Below are positions 49,296 to 58,208 of a DNA stretch of 64,000 nucleotides, piece by piece. The stretch is from contig JAGZQF010000004.1 of the NCBI GenBank assembly GCA_018382295.1, positions 74,824 through 138,823 on the forward strand, written 5' to 3'. This DNA is from Collinsella sp. GTDB lineage: Bacteria; Actinomycetota; Coriobacteriia; Coriobacteriales; Coriobacteriaceae. Both the position numbers and the translations under genes were made by a program. The notes beneath the pieces are model-generated. The model did not search any database. It was not told the origin of the DNA and was given only the letters and a program-made list of their open reading frames with translations. Every line of letters begins with the position of its first letter. Positions within the stretch are counted from its first letter, which is position 1.

Positions 49296-51254
49296 ATGGC
49301 GATTCGGGCGATGGGGCCGAGCGGACAATACGAGACTGGATTGGATGCTGCCGGTGCGGCGCTGCCCGAGCTGCTGGCGCCGGCGGGCGGGCTCGACCAG
49401 ATGCTTGCGGCCATCGCCGCGGGTGCCGATGCCATCTATGCGGGGTTGGGCGGCTTTAACGCCCGCGTGAGCGCGCATGGTTTTACGGATGACGAGTTTG
49501 CGCGCGGTTGTGCCGTGGCGCATGCTCATGGCGTGCGTGTGTACGTAACGCTCAACGTGTTCGTGTTTGACGATGAGCTGTCCGACGCGGTGGCGCTGGG
49601 AGCTCATGCACTGGAGCTGGGCGCCGATGCTCTGATTGTGGCCGATGCCGGGTTGGCCTGCGCGCTGCGCGCGGCGATTCCCGGGGTCGAGATTCACCTG
49701 TCCACGCAGGCGGGCGCTCATAGCGAGGGTGCCGTGCGGCTTGCCGCCGACGAGCTGGGGGTCGAGCGCGTGACGACGGCACGCGAGCTGACGGTCGACG
49801 AGATTGCGGCGCTATGTGCCACGGGCGTGCCCATCGAGGTATTCTGCCACGGTGCGATTTGCATCGGCTATTCGGGGGCGTGCGAGTTCTCGGCCCTGCG
49901 GCGTGGGCGCTCGGCGATGCGCGGCGACTGCACACAGCCGTGCCGTCTGGCGTACGACCTAGTGGACGAGGCGGGGCAGAGTGTTGTTGCTGTCGAGGGA
50001 GATCGCCTGCTGTGCCCGCGCGACTATCTGGGTATTGCGCATCTGCCCGAGCTTGTAGATGCCGGCGTGGCGTCGCTCAAGATCGAGGGGCGCATGAAGA
50101 ACCCCGATTACGTATTCAACGTGGTGCGGGTGTGGCGCCGGGCACTCGATATGCTGTGCGACGGCGCGTGGGGCCCCGGTGCCGTGGAAGAGCTTGAGCG
50201 CGAGCTGGGAAGGTCGTTTAACCGTGGGTTTACCGATGCGTACCTGCGAGGGCGTTCGGGTGCCGAGCTGATGAGCTTTGAGCGCGCAATTAACCAGGGC
50301 GTGCGCGTGGGGCGCTTGGTCGCTGTGGGCCACGAAGAGGTGACCGTTGAGCTCGACGCCGCCGTGGCGGCGGGTGACATGCTCGAGATTCGGTTCTATC
50401 CGGGTGTCGACGCGCGTCCCGATGTGCCCAAGCGCTGGCCGCAGGTGCCCTGCCCGGTGGATGCCGCAGCGGGGAAGCGCGTCGTCGTGCATTGCAAGCG
50501 TAAGGTGGACACGGGCTGCGAGGTGTACCTGATTCGCAGCGCCGGCGTGTTGGATCAGACGGCGGCAGTGTTGGAGCGCATGCGGGCCGAGGCGGATGCG
50601 ATTGCGCCTGTTGCGCGTGCCGTTGAGGTGCTGCCCTTTGAGGGCGTTGCGGTGGATGGCGGTGCGTCGACGGAGTTGGTGGAGTGCGCGGTTCCCACTC
50701 GCATGGTTTTTGCTTGGCAACTGATGGATGCCGACCCGCGCGGAGAACTCGATTTGTCCGACGCCGTTGTGGTGCTTGACGAGGTGTACCGCACAGGTGA
50801 CGCTGACCGGACCCGCTCACTGATGCAGCGTGCCGGGCGCGTCGTCTGCCGCAACCTGGGACAGGTGGTGATCGCTCGCGAGCTGGGCGTGACGTTTGAC
50901 GTGGCGGCGCCGGTGTTCTGCGCGAATCGGGCCACGCTTACCTGGCTGCGCGGACTCGGTGCGGGGCGGGTGTACTTGCCGGCCGAGTTGCTCGGCAATG
51001 ATGCGGAGCGTATTGCCGAACTGGCTGCTGAACCCGGCGTCTTGGGTCCGGTCGACGCCGACCGTCCCGAGCTTATGGTGTGCGAGCACTGCCTGCTGAC
51101 CGCCGAGGGCGTCTGCGCCACCGATGCGACGGGACAGGTCCGTTGCCGCGACTGCTTGCGTCGTCGGCAGGTACGCTATCTGGTCGAGCGTGACGGTACG
51201 CGTCTGCCAGTTGCCATTGACGCATGCGGCAGGACGAGGATTTTCCTGTCGTAG
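49296..51254 (+). CDS. Peptidase U32 family protein, long form
   Basis: 652 residues from ATG 49296, seven bases after AAGGAG; the ATG at 49269 is less likely. U32 hallmarks: ELLAPAGGLDQMLAAIAAG, GADAIYAGLGGFNARV, GAICIGYSGACEFSALRRG, RGDCTQPCRLAYDLVDEAG and EGRMKNPDYVF. The C-terminal third carries CEHCLLTAEGVC ... CRDCLRRRQ, a second Cys set expected to hold an Fe-S cluster or zinc. Probably an RNA- or cofactor-modifying U32 enzyme rather than a protease. Divergent from the penicillin-binding protein gene; paralogue of the partial gene at 1-1504. Confidence 0.88.
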   Translation: MAIRAMGPSGQYETGLDAAGAALPELLAPAGGLDQMLAAIAAGADAIYAGLGGFNARVSAHGFTDDEFARGCAVAHAHGVRVYVTLNVFVFDDELSDAVALGAHALELGADALIVADAGLACALRAAIPGVEIHLSTQAGAHSEGAVRLAADELGVERVTTARELTVDEIAALCATGVPIEVFCHGAICIGYSGACEFSALRRGRSAMRGDCTQPCRLAYDLVDEAGQSVVAVEGDRLLCPRDYLGIAHLPELVDAGVASLKIEGRMKNPDYVFNVVRVWRRALDMLCDGAWGPGAVEELERELGRSFNRGFTDAYLRGRSGAELMSFERAINQGVRVGRLVAVGHEEVTVELDAAVAAGDMLEIRFYPGVDARPDVPKRWPQVPCPVDAAAGKRVVVHCKRKVDTGCEVYLIRSAGVLDQTAAVLERMRAEADAIAPVARAVEVLPFEGVAVDGGASTELVECAVPTRMVFAWQLMDADPRGELDLSDAVVVLDEVYRTGDADRTRSLMQRAGRVVCRNLGQVVIARELGVTFDVAAPVFCANRATLTWLRGLGAGRVYLPAELLGNDAERIAELAAEPGVLGPVDADRPELMVCEHCLLTAEGVCATDATGQVRCRDCLRRRQVRYLVERDGTRLPVAIDACGRTRIFLS

Positions 51255-51350
51255 GTGCCGCGTCGCGTCAGTTTGTTATCATATGAGAGTTTATGGACTT
51301 CCAGCACCGCCGTTTTCGGCGAGGGTGCTATAGCAAAAGGAGGATACCCA

Positions 51351-52562
51351 ATGCTGTCTGTTGACGAGCAAATGCGTATCATCACCTCGGGCGCCGCGCA
51401 GATCGTTCCCGAGGCCGACCTTCGCAAGAAGCTTGAGAAGGGCGAGCCCCTCAACATCAAGCTTGGCGTCGACCCCACCAGCCCCGACCTGCACTTGGGC
51501 CACGCCGTGCCGCTGCGCAAGATGCGTCAGTTCCAGGACCTGGGCCACAACGTCACCCTCATCATCGGCAACGGCACCGCGCTGATTGGCGACCCTTCGG
51601 GCAAGAACTCCACCCGTCCGCAGCTTTCGCAGGAGCAGATCGAGGCCAATGCCGAGACCTACGTGAGCCAGGCCATGAAGATCCTGGATCCCGAGAAGAC
51701 CACCATCGTGCACAACGGCGACTGGATCTTGTCGATGGATCTGGCCGGCCTGCTGCAGGTGTGCTCCAAGTTCACCGTCGCCCGTATTCTTGAGCGCGAT
51801 GACTTTACCAAGCGCTACCAGTCTCAGACGCCGATCGCCCTGCATGAGTTCCTGTATCCCGTGATGCAGGCTTTCGACTCCGTGCAGATCAAGGCCGACG
51901 TGGAGATGGGCGGCACCGACCAGCTCTTCAACCTGCTCGCCGGCCGTGAGCTCATGGAGAAGATGGGCATGGAGCCCCAGATCGCGCTCACCATGCCGCT
52001 GCTCGAGGGTACCGATGGCGTGCGCAAGATGTCCAAGTCCTACGGCAACTACATCGGCCTGACCGACGCTCCCAAGGATATGTTCGGCAAGACCATGTCC
52101 ATCCCCGACGAGATGATTGGCAAGTACTACCGCCTGGCCAGTTCGCTCACCCCGGCCGAGGTCGACAAGATCGACGCTGCTCTGGCCGACGGCTCTGCCG
52201 ATCCCTATGAGCTCAAGCGTGCTCTGGGCCGCGACCTGTGCGACACCTACCACGGCGCCGGTGCCGGCGACGAGGCTCAGGCCGAGTTCGATCGCGTGTT
52301 CAAGGAGGGCCAGCTCGCCGACTTCCCCGAGAAGCACGTTGAGCTGACTGTCAACGACGAGGGCCAGATTTACCTCGCCGGCCTGCTCAAGGACCTGGGC
52401 CTTTCGGCCAGCGCCGGTCAGGCCCGCCGCGACATCGACGGCGGCGGCGTCAAGATCAACGGCAAGGCCGTGGCTCCCAAGAGCTACAACATCGACCCCA
52501 GCGCCCTCAAACTGGGCGACACCCTCTCCGTAGGCAAGCGCAAGGGCTTCAAGCTGGTCTAG
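51351..52562 (+). CDS. tyrS: Tyrosyl-tRNA synthetase
   Basis: 403 residues from ATG 51351 behind AAAGGAGG; the open frame to 51255 is leader. Class I synthetase: HIGH-type motif H48-L-G-H51 in SPDLHLGHAVPL, K226-M-S-K-S230 in RKMSKSYGN, and a C-terminal S4-like RNA-binding domain (LSASAGQARRDIDGGGVKIN). No T-box leader recognised; a short hairpin of the AGCACC/GGTGCT type lies in the leader near 51303-51330. Confidence 0.96.
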   Translation: MLSVDEQMRIITSGAAQIVPEADLRKKLEKGEPLNIKLGVDPTSPDLHLGHAVPLRKMRQFQDLGHNVTLIIGNGTALIGDPSGKNSTRPQLSQEQIEANAETYVSQAMKILDPEKTTIVHNGDWILSMDLAGLLQVCSKFTVARILERDDFTKRYQSQTPIALHEFLYPVMQAFDSVQIKADVEMGGTDQLFNLLAGRELMEKMGMEPQIALTMPLLEGTDGVRKMSKSYGNYIGLTDAPKDMFGKTMSIPDEMIGKYYRLASSLTPAEVDKIDAALADGSADPYELKRALGRDLCDTYHGAGAGDEAQAEFDRVFKEGQLADFPEKHVELTVNDEGQIYLAGLLKDLGLSASAGQARRDIDGGGVKINGKAVAPKSYNIDPSALKLGDTLSVGKRKGFKLV

Positions 52563-52591
52563 CAAGTAGGTCAACCTAACATGTGCAATAG

Positions 52592-52624
52592 GGCCGCAGC
52601 CGGAACTCCCGACTGCGGCCTTTT
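52592..52624 (+). terminator. Intrinsic terminator of tyrS
   Basis: GGCCGCAG (52592-52599) pairs with CTGCGGCC (52613-52620), with extra CGG/CCG pairs inside, and TTTT follows. Confidence 0.85.
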
Positions 52625-52626
52625 GA

Positions 52627-52691
52627 GTTGCGGTGAAATAGTTCCTAAAAATGCCATACGGGCGCCCAGGTAGGAACTATTCCACCGCAAC
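52627..52691. repeat. Dispersed palindrome, GTTGCGGTGAAATA family, third copy
   Basis: Arms 52627-52647 and 52671-52691, 21 bp with one mismatch. Outer core GTTGCGGTGAAATA as at 31247 and 34038, but the inner arm is GTTCCTA instead of CGGACTGTT. It abuts the tyrS terminator and is followed by the TTTTTCCTCCGTCCCCAAGG element (52693-52720). Confidence 0.8.
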
Positions 52692-52692
52692 C

Positions 52693-52720
52693 TTTTTCCT
52701 CCGTCCCCAAGGGATCATTT
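52693..52720. repeat. Dispersed element TTTTTCCTCCGTCCCCAAGG, third copy
   Basis: Shares TTCCTCCGTCCCCAAGG with 2345-2374 and ends GGATCATTT, the complement of the AAATGATCC end found in the other copies. Looks like a partial copy of a palindromic unit. Confidence 0.5.
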
Positions 52721-52844
52721 GGCGGTGCCGTTAAGCGGAAGGGGTGTTATCGGCGGCCTCCTTTTGGGCATACAATGGCTATTGGTTTGCTGCGGTGAAG
52801 GTCTGTCCGCTCCGCAGCTTTTTTCTACGGTTAAAGGAGTATGT

Positions 52845-54665
52845 ATGTCCGTTGAGGTCATGAGATCTGTGATCGAGGCCGCCGAGGGGCGCGTGCCCGT
52901 CGACACGCTGTTTACCAATGCGCAGATTGTCGATGTGTACGGCCAGCGCGTGGCGCCCGGTAGCGTTGCCGTCAAGGATGGCGTGATCGTCGGTGTGCTC
53001 TACGATGGTCGCGACGATGCCGCCGGTACGTATGAGGCTGCCGAGGTCATCGATTGCCAGGGCCGCTATCTTGCCCCCGGTTTTATTGACGGGCATCTGC
53101 ATATCGAGTCTTCGAACATCCGCCCTGCCGAGTATGCGCGCATGGCGGCGGCGCGCGGTACCACCACCGCTATTGCCGACAGCCACGAGATCGCCAATGT
53201 TTCCGGCTTGGACGGCCTGCGCTTTATGATCGAGGACGGTCGTCGCGCTCCTATTTCCATCAAGTACATGATGCCCTCGTGCGTGCCCGCACTGCCCGAC
53301 GAGCAGGCCGGTGCCGTCATCACCGCTGCCGATATGCAGGCATTTTTTGCCGAATATCCGGGTGATGTCTTTGGTCTGGGCGAAATGATGAACCTGCCGG
53401 GCGTCTTTATGGCCGATCCCGAGACCTGTGCTCGTATCGACGCTGCCAACCAGACGCCGTCCAAACAGGTTGACGGTCACGCCCCGCTCGTTGCCGGCAA
53501 GGACCTCAACGCCTATGCCGCAGCTGGCATTATCGCCGACCACGAGTCGACGATTCCCGAGGAGGCGCTCGACAAGCTATCTCGCGGCATGTATGTGATG
53601 CTGCGCGAAGGCACGTGCAGCCATGACCTGGCCAATCTGTCTCCGATGCTGCTGGAAAACCCCGCCCGTGCCCGCCGCTGCTGCTTCGCGACCGATGACC
53701 GCGCTCCCTCCGATGCACTTTCGACCGGCATGATCGACAACGCCTGCCGCGTGGCTATCGAGGCCGGCATTGACCCCGTGGTTGCCATCTCTATGGCGTC
53801 CCTTTCCACGGCCGAGGCGTTTGGCCTGGACCACGGTTGCCGCGACCCGCATGAGCTGCGTGGCGCCATCGCCCCGGGCAAGCGTGCCGACCTGCTGTTG
53901 CTCGATGACCTGACGTTTGCTAAGGCTCCGCATCGTGTTTATGCCGCCGGTGCTTTGGTGGCGCAGGACGGCACCTTTGTGGGCGAGATTGCACCCGAGA
54001 TGGCCGAGGTTGCGGCCCTTGCCGATGAGCTGCGCGCCTCCGTTAGGCTGCCGAAGCTTTCGCTCGACGTATTCGACTATGCCTTTAAGCCGGGCGAGGC
54101 CGTGATTGATGTGATCCCGGGCATGGCTATCACGGGCACGGTTCGTCCCGAGACTGACGAGGGCCTGCGCCGCATTATGCTGATCGAACGTCACGGCCGC
54201 GGCGTGTCGCTGCAGGCCGAGGGCGTCGACGGTGATGGTCCTGCGGGCCTGGGTCTTGTCGGCAAGCATATCGGTCGCGGCTGGGTGCGCGGTTTCACCA
54301 TCACCGGTGGTGCCATCGCCTCGACGATCGGTCACGATTCGCACAACGTGTGCGTGGTGGGCGACAACGCGGCCGATATGATGGCTGCCGTCGAGGCTGT
54401 TGGCCAGGGTGGTCACGTGCTGGTGCGCAACGGCGAGGTCGTGGCGCGCATTCCGCTGGCGCTTGGTGGTCTGATGAGCGAAGGCACGGCCGAGGACGTT
54501 GCCGCGCAGCACGACGGCTTTATGGTCAAGGCGCGTGCCATGGGTATTGAGCCGCCGCTTGACCCCATCATGGGCATCATTTTCCTGCCCCTGCCGGTCA
54601 TCCCGACGCTCCGCATCCGCCCCGAGGGCATGTTTGACGTCACGACCTTCACCTACGCCGACTAG
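52845..54665 (+). CDS. ade: Adenine deaminase
   Basis: 606 residues from ATG 52845 behind AAAGGAG; the longer open frame from 52719 covers repeats and is rejected. Amidohydrolase of the Ade type: GFIDGHLHIESS with H84 and H86, the YMMPSCVPA and DHESTIPEEALDKLSRGMYV segments, FATDDRAPSDAL with the metal aspartate, and the Ade-specific C-terminal domain (SHNVCVVGDNAADM). Converts adenine to hypoxanthine and ammonia, which can feed the xanthine/urate cluster between 2.4 and 34 kb. Confidence 0.94.
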   Translation: MSVEVMRSVIEAAEGRVPVDTLFTNAQIVDVYGQRVAPGSVAVKDGVIVGVLYDGRDDAAGTYEAAEVIDCQGRYLAPGFIDGHLHIESSNIRPAEYARMAAARGTTTAIADSHEIANVSGLDGLRFMIEDGRRAPISIKYMMPSCVPALPDEQAGAVITAADMQAFFAEYPGDVFGLGEMMNLPGVFMADPETCARIDAANQTPSKQVDGHAPLVAGKDLNAYAAAGIIADHESTIPEEALDKLSRGMYVMLREGTCSHDLANLSPMLLENPARARRCCFATDDRAPSDALSTGMIDNACRVAIEAGIDPVVAISMASLSTAEAFGLDHGCRDPHELRGAIAPGKRADLLLLDDLTFAKAPHRVYAAGALVAQDGTFVGEIAPEMAEVAALADELRASVRLPKLSLDVFDYAFKPGEAVIDVIPGMAITGTVRPETDEGLRRIMLIERHGRGVSLQAEGVDGDGPAGLGLVGKHIGRGWVRGFTITGGAIASTIGHDSHNVCVVGDNAADMMAAVEAVGQGGHVLVRNGEVVARIPLALGGLMSEGTAEDVAAQHDGFMVKARAMGIEPPLDPIMGIIFLPLPVIPTLRIRPEGMFDVTTFTYAD

Positions 54666-54670
54666 TCATC

Positions 54671-54693
54671 GGGGACGTTCTTAAACGACTAGC
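54671..54693. repeat. GGGGACGTTCTTAAA element, plus orientation
   Basis: A 23-bp string starting GGGGACGTTCTTAAA and ending near GACTAG. It recurs in inverse at 55744-55766 with two differences, so the HAD gene lies between inverted copies. It immediately follows the ade stop. Confidence 0.6.
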
Positions 54694-54804
54694 CGCCTGC
54701 GACACTCTCTGGCGTGTCGCCTGACGCTGCGACCGTGGGGCCTCTGGCGCGCGTGAGCTATTTGCTAGGTCCTTGTAACGTTTGCGCCCCCGGAGTCTTA
54801 TCTG

Positions 54805-54866
54805 AGCTCCCTTTGGGTACGGTGATTTTGGATATACGTCCGATTCCATCAAGCCCGAAGGGAGCT
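54805..54866 (+). promoter_or_regulatory. Possible Shine-Dalgarno-masking stem before the HAD gene
   Basis: AGCTCCCTT (54805-54813) is the perfect complement of AAGGGAGCT (54858-54866), which contains the ribosome site of the gene at 54872. In the mRNA this could hide the site. Confidence 0.4.
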
Positions 54867-54871
54867 TTTCT

Positions 54872-55666
54872 ATGTTTAAACTGATTGCATCCGATATGGA
54901 CGGCACGCTGCTTGACGAAAACGGCCAGGTGCCTCCCGAGACCTACGAACTGATTCTGGCACTACGCGAGCATGGCGTGCATTTTGCCGCATCGTCAGGC
55001 CGTCGCTACGACCGCCTGTGCGAGTTCTTTTCACCTGTTCGCGACAAGATAGACTTTGTCGCCGCTAACGGCGCCCAGGTCTACGCCGACGGCAAGATGG
55101 TAGACCGTGAGGTGTATTCGCACCTGGCGATTCGAAGGCTCGCCCAAGCCGTCAGGACGTTTCCCAATCTGCATCTTGCGCTTTTTGACCGAACCAAGTC
55201 CTTTTTGCTCGATGACGAGTGCAAGTTCGTGCGTGAGGTCGATAAGGACCTTCCCAATGCCGAGCGCATTTGGGAGCTGCCCGATCCCAGCGTAAATATC
55301 ATCAAAGCGAGTATCTTTTGCGACGACGGTGCCGTTATGGACAGTGCGTACGTGCTGCAGCGCGAACTTGGTCAGCTCTTTACCTTTGCGCCTTCGGGCA
55401 ACGCGTGGATCGATGCCATGCAGCCTGGTGTGTCGAAGGCCTCGGGCATCGCGCAACTCGCGGAGCATTACGGCATTGGACGCGGCGAGGTCATGGCATT
55501 TGGCGACTCGATGAACGACTACGAGATCATTCGCTTTGTCGGCACGGGCTGCGCGATGGAAAACGCGCGCCCCGCGCTTAAGGCGGTGGCCGATCGCGTC
55601 GTAGGCTGCAACCGCGACCACGCCGTTCAGCGTGAGCTCCGCCGCGTGCTGGAGAGCCTCGCCTAA
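54872..55666 (+). CDS. HAD-superfamily phosphatase, Cof type
   Basis: 264 residues, ATG 54872. HAD IIB hydrolase: motif I ASDMDGTLLDENG (D8, D10), motif II ASSGR, and the metal motif AFGDSMNDYEI. The Cof-type cap lies between motifs II and III. Such enzymes dephosphorylate sugar phosphates, nucleotides or cofactors; substrate not predictable. A second HAD gene, only distantly related, follows on the other strand. Confidence 0.88.
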   Translation: MFKLIASDMDGTLLDENGQVPPETYELILALREHGVHFAASSGRRYDRLCEFFSPVRDKIDFVAANGAQVYADGKMVDREVYSHLAIRRLAQAVRTFPNLHLALFDRTKSFLLDDECKFVREVDKDLPNAERIWELPDPSVNIIKASIFCDDGAVMDSAYVLQRELGQLFTFAPSGNAWIDAMQPGVSKASGIAQLAEHYGIGRGEVMAFGDSMNDYEIIRFVGTGCAMENARPALKAVADRVVGCNRDHAVQRELRRVLESLA

Positions 55667-55668
55667 TC

Positions 55669-55766
55669 CGGCAGATGGGGACGTTCCTTTTCTGCCGGCA
55701 GTGGGGGACAGTCTTTGCGTTTGTGCGAAGAGTGTCCCCAACGACTAGTCATTTAAGAACGTCCCC
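55669..55766. repeat. Composite of nested palindromes with GGGGACGTTC ends
   Basis: Directly after the HAD stop: CGGCAGA/TCTGCCG (55669-55675 with 55691-55697) enclosing GGGGACGTTC; GGGGACA/TGTCCCC (55704-55710 with 55733-55739); and the inverse copy of the 54671 element at 55744-55766. It fills the gap between two convergent HAD genes. Confidence 0.7.
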
Positions 55767-55782
55767 AGTGACTGGCCAATGA

Positions 55783-56625
55783 CTAGGCAAGGGCGGCCAT
55801 GATGGTGCGGGCGACGCCGTCGTGGTCGTTGTCGTATTCGGTGATGGCGTCGGCGGCCTCGCGGTCCTCGGGCTCGGCGTTGATCATGGCCATGCCGTGG
55901 CCCGCTGCCTGCAGCATGGGGATGTCGTTGATGTTGTCGCCGAACGCCCAGGCGTCGGCGAGAAGCTCGCCCAGGTGCTCGCATAGCCACGTGAGGGCCG
56001 TTCCTTTGGTGGCGCCCTCGCCCATGACCTCGATATTCATGGCGTACGAACGTGTGACCTCAATGCCTCCGAGCGTGTCGAGCTCCGCCGCGATGGCGTC
56101 GCGATCGGCCGGGTCGTGCCAGTACATGGCGATGCGTTCGAGCGTCTCGACCTCGTCGATCTTGCTGTCGATATCCATGTCGATCGGTGTTCGTGTGCGC
56201 TTGAGCGAAGCTGCGATGTGGGGGTCGCCGCCGCAGAACTCATCCAGGCGCGTGTAGAGCGAGCGGGGGAGGAAGCACTGCCCGTCCGCGAAGATATCGA
56301 AGGTCACATCGTGGCCGGCGGCGATGCGGCGGATGCGATGGGCAATGCCGCAATCGAGCGGTCGGCTCAAAATGCGCGTAGCACGTGAGGTGTCGGTGGG
56401 CGTACCGTCGTCGAGCTGCCAGACGCTGGCACCATTGGCGCAGACCGCGTAGTGCACGGCAGGATGGGCGAGGATGGGCTCAAAGATGCCCGACAGCGGG
56501 CGTCCCGTGCAGGGCACAAATTCAATCCCGCGTCGAGCGAGCTCGTCGAGCATCGCCCAGGTGGCGTCGCTCATCTGCTTATCACTCGTCAGCAGCGTTC
56601 CATCCATATCGGAAAACACAATCAT
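55783..56625 (-). CDS. HAD-superfamily phosphatase, Cof type
   Basis: 280 residues on the minus strand, ATG 56625 with AAAGGG upstream. Motif I FSDMDGTLL, motif II CTGRPLSGI, and WAFGDNINDIPML as the C-terminal metal motif. Cof-like cap in the centre. Substrate unknown. Convergent with the other HAD gene across a repeat-rich gap. Confidence 0.88.
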   Translation of the reverse strand: MIVFSDMDGTLLTSDKQMSDATWAMLDELARRGIEFVPCTGRPLSGIFEPILAHPAVHYAVCANGASVWQLDDGTPTDTSRATRILSRPLDCGIAHRIRRIAAGHDVTFDIFADGQCFLPRSLYTRLDEFCGGDPHIAASLKRTRTPIDMDIDSKIDEVETLERIAMYWHDPADRDAIAAELDTLGGIEVTRSYAMNIEVMGEGATKGTALTWLCEHLGELLADAWAFGDNINDIPMLQAAGHGMAMINAEPEDREAADAITEYDNDHDGVARTIMAALA

Positions 56626-56650
56626 TTGATGAAGCCCTTTCTACTGGCAT

Positions 56651-56689
56651 AAAAAGCGTGGCCGAGGGCGATGATGCCCTGGCCACGCT
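56651..56689 (-). terminator. Terminator of citrate synthase
   Basis: AGCGTGGCC (56655-56663) and GGCCACGCT (56681-56689) with AGGGC/GCCCT inside. The plus-strand AAAAA at its left is the T tract for the minus-strand gene. Confidence 0.88.
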
Positions 56690-56712
56690 CGGGTTCTATA
56701 ACGGTCCGCGTC

Positions 56713-58131
56713 CTAGCGGTCGGCGAGCGGCTTGTACTCCAGCGGCTCGATCACCGGACGATAGGCCGGGCGAATAATACGGTGCGCGCAGAAGAGCTCT
56801 TCCATGCGGTGTGCCGACCAGCCGGCCATGCGGGCGACGGCGAATAGCGGCGTAAAAAGCGTCTCGGGCACGCCGAGCATCTTGTAGATAAAGCCTGTGT
56901 ACAGGTCGATGTTGGCGCAGATGGGCTTGGTCATGCCGTGGTCGCGCATCACCTGCGGTGCCAGGCGCTCAATGCGCTCGATGAGCGCGAACTCATCGCC
57001 CAGGTCTTTCTTGGCGGCAAGTGTGCGCGCGTAACGGCGGCACACCTCGGCACGCGGGTCGCTCAGCGTGTAGACGGCGTGGCCCATACCGTAGATGAGA
57101 CCCGTGCCGTCGAAGGCCTGCTTGTCGAGGATCTTGCCCAGGTAGGCTGCGACCTCGTCCTCGTCCTCCCAATTGGAGACGTGCGCACGGATGTCCTCGT
57201 GCATGGACACGACCTTGGCGTTGGCGCCGCCGTGGCGCGGGCCCTTGAGCGAGCCGATGGCCGCGGCGTAGGCGGAATACGGGTCGGTGGCCGAAGACGA
57301 CAGCACGCGGCAAGCGAAGGTGGAGTTGTTGCCGCCGCCGTGCTCGGCATGCAGCATGAGCATAACGTCGAGCAGCATCGCTTCATCGCGGGTGAACGCC
57401 ATGCCGCCGCGCAGGACCTGTAGGATGGTCTCGGCGGTGGAGAGGCCGGGCGTGGGGTGCGGCACGTGAACTTCGGAGCCGCGAAGCTTGGCGACCGAGG
57501 CCATGTGTGCGAAGGCGGCGATGCGCGGGAGACGTGCGAGCATGGAAATGGCGACGTCGATTTCGTGCTCGGGCGTGATCGCGTCTGGTTCGGCATCGAA
57601 GGCGTAGAGCAGCAGTACGGCGCGCTGGAGCACGTTCATGATGCTCGACGACACCGTGGTCATAGGGAACTCTTTAACGTACTCGTCGCTTAGATGTCTA
57701 AAGGCGCCCAGGCGCTCGCAAAAGCCGTCGAGCTCTTCCTTGTTGGGCAGCGAACCCGTGATAAGCAGATAGGCGACTTCCTCGTAGCCGTAGCGATTCT
57801 CGGCCTGGGCATTGTTGACCAGATCCTCGATGCTGTAGCCGCGAAGCGTGAGCTTGCCCTGATCGGGCACGACCTTTCCGTCGACCTTGTTGTAGCCGTG
57901 CACATCCGAGATACGAGTGAGGCCCGCGACCACGCCCGAGCCGTCGGCATTGCGCAGGCCGCGCTTGACATTGTGCTCTTCGAACAAGCCCTCGTCATAA
58001 GGGTCGGTCGGCAGGCCGTGGTAGAGGCTTTCGCTTTCAGACGAAATCTGGCGGCTTGCTTCGTAATCCAGAACCAGTCGGCTCAAGTGGTCATCGAAGC
58101 GGTAATAGATTTTCTTGGCGTCGTAGGCCAT
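56713..58131 (-). CDS. gltA: Citrate synthase
   Basis: 472 residues, ATG 58131 after GAGAGGAG. Citrate synthase fold: LHAEHGGGNNSTFACRVLSS with the first active-site histidine, YGMGHAVYTLSDPR with the second, and NIDLYTGFIYKMLG with the catalytic aspartate. An N-terminal ~90-residue extension resembles that of clostridial citrate synthases. Condenses acetyl-CoA and oxaloacetate; probably serves glutamate biosynthesis in an anaerobe. The ACT-domain gene lies just upstream on the same strand (77-base gap). Confidence 0.93.
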   Translation of the reverse strand: MAYDAKKIYYRFDDHLSRLVLDYEASRQISSESESLYHGLPTDPYDEGLFEEHNVKRGLRNADGSGVVAGLTRISDVHGYNKVDGKVVPDQGKLTLRGYSIEDLVNNAQAENRYGYEEVAYLLITGSLPNKEELDGFCERLGAFRHLSDEYVKEFPMTTVSSSIMNVLQRAVLLLYAFDAEPDAITPEHEIDVAISMLARLPRIAAFAHMASVAKLRGSEVHVPHPTPGLSTAETILQVLRGGMAFTRDEAMLLDVMLMLHAEHGGGNNSTFACRVLSSSATDPYSAYAAAIGSLKGPRHGGANAKVVSMHEDIRAHVSNWEDEDEVAAYLGKILDKQAFDGTGLIYGMGHAVYTLSDPRAEVCRRYARTLAAKKDLGDEFALIERIERLAPQVMRDHGMTKPICANIDLYTGFIYKMLGVPETLFTPLFAVARMAGWSAHRMEELFCAHRIIRPAYRPVIEPLEYKPLADR

Positions 58132-58208
58132 GCGCGCTCCTCTCCGGGCCGCATCGGGGTGGCTTGCATGGGCATGCGCGTGTCAGGCAATCCCCGGCGG
58201 CTTGTTCG

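Noticed and set aside
51255..51350. T-box leader for tyrS
   Set aside because: The leader is under 100 bases and lacks the T-box consensus and a terminator; only a small hairpin is present.
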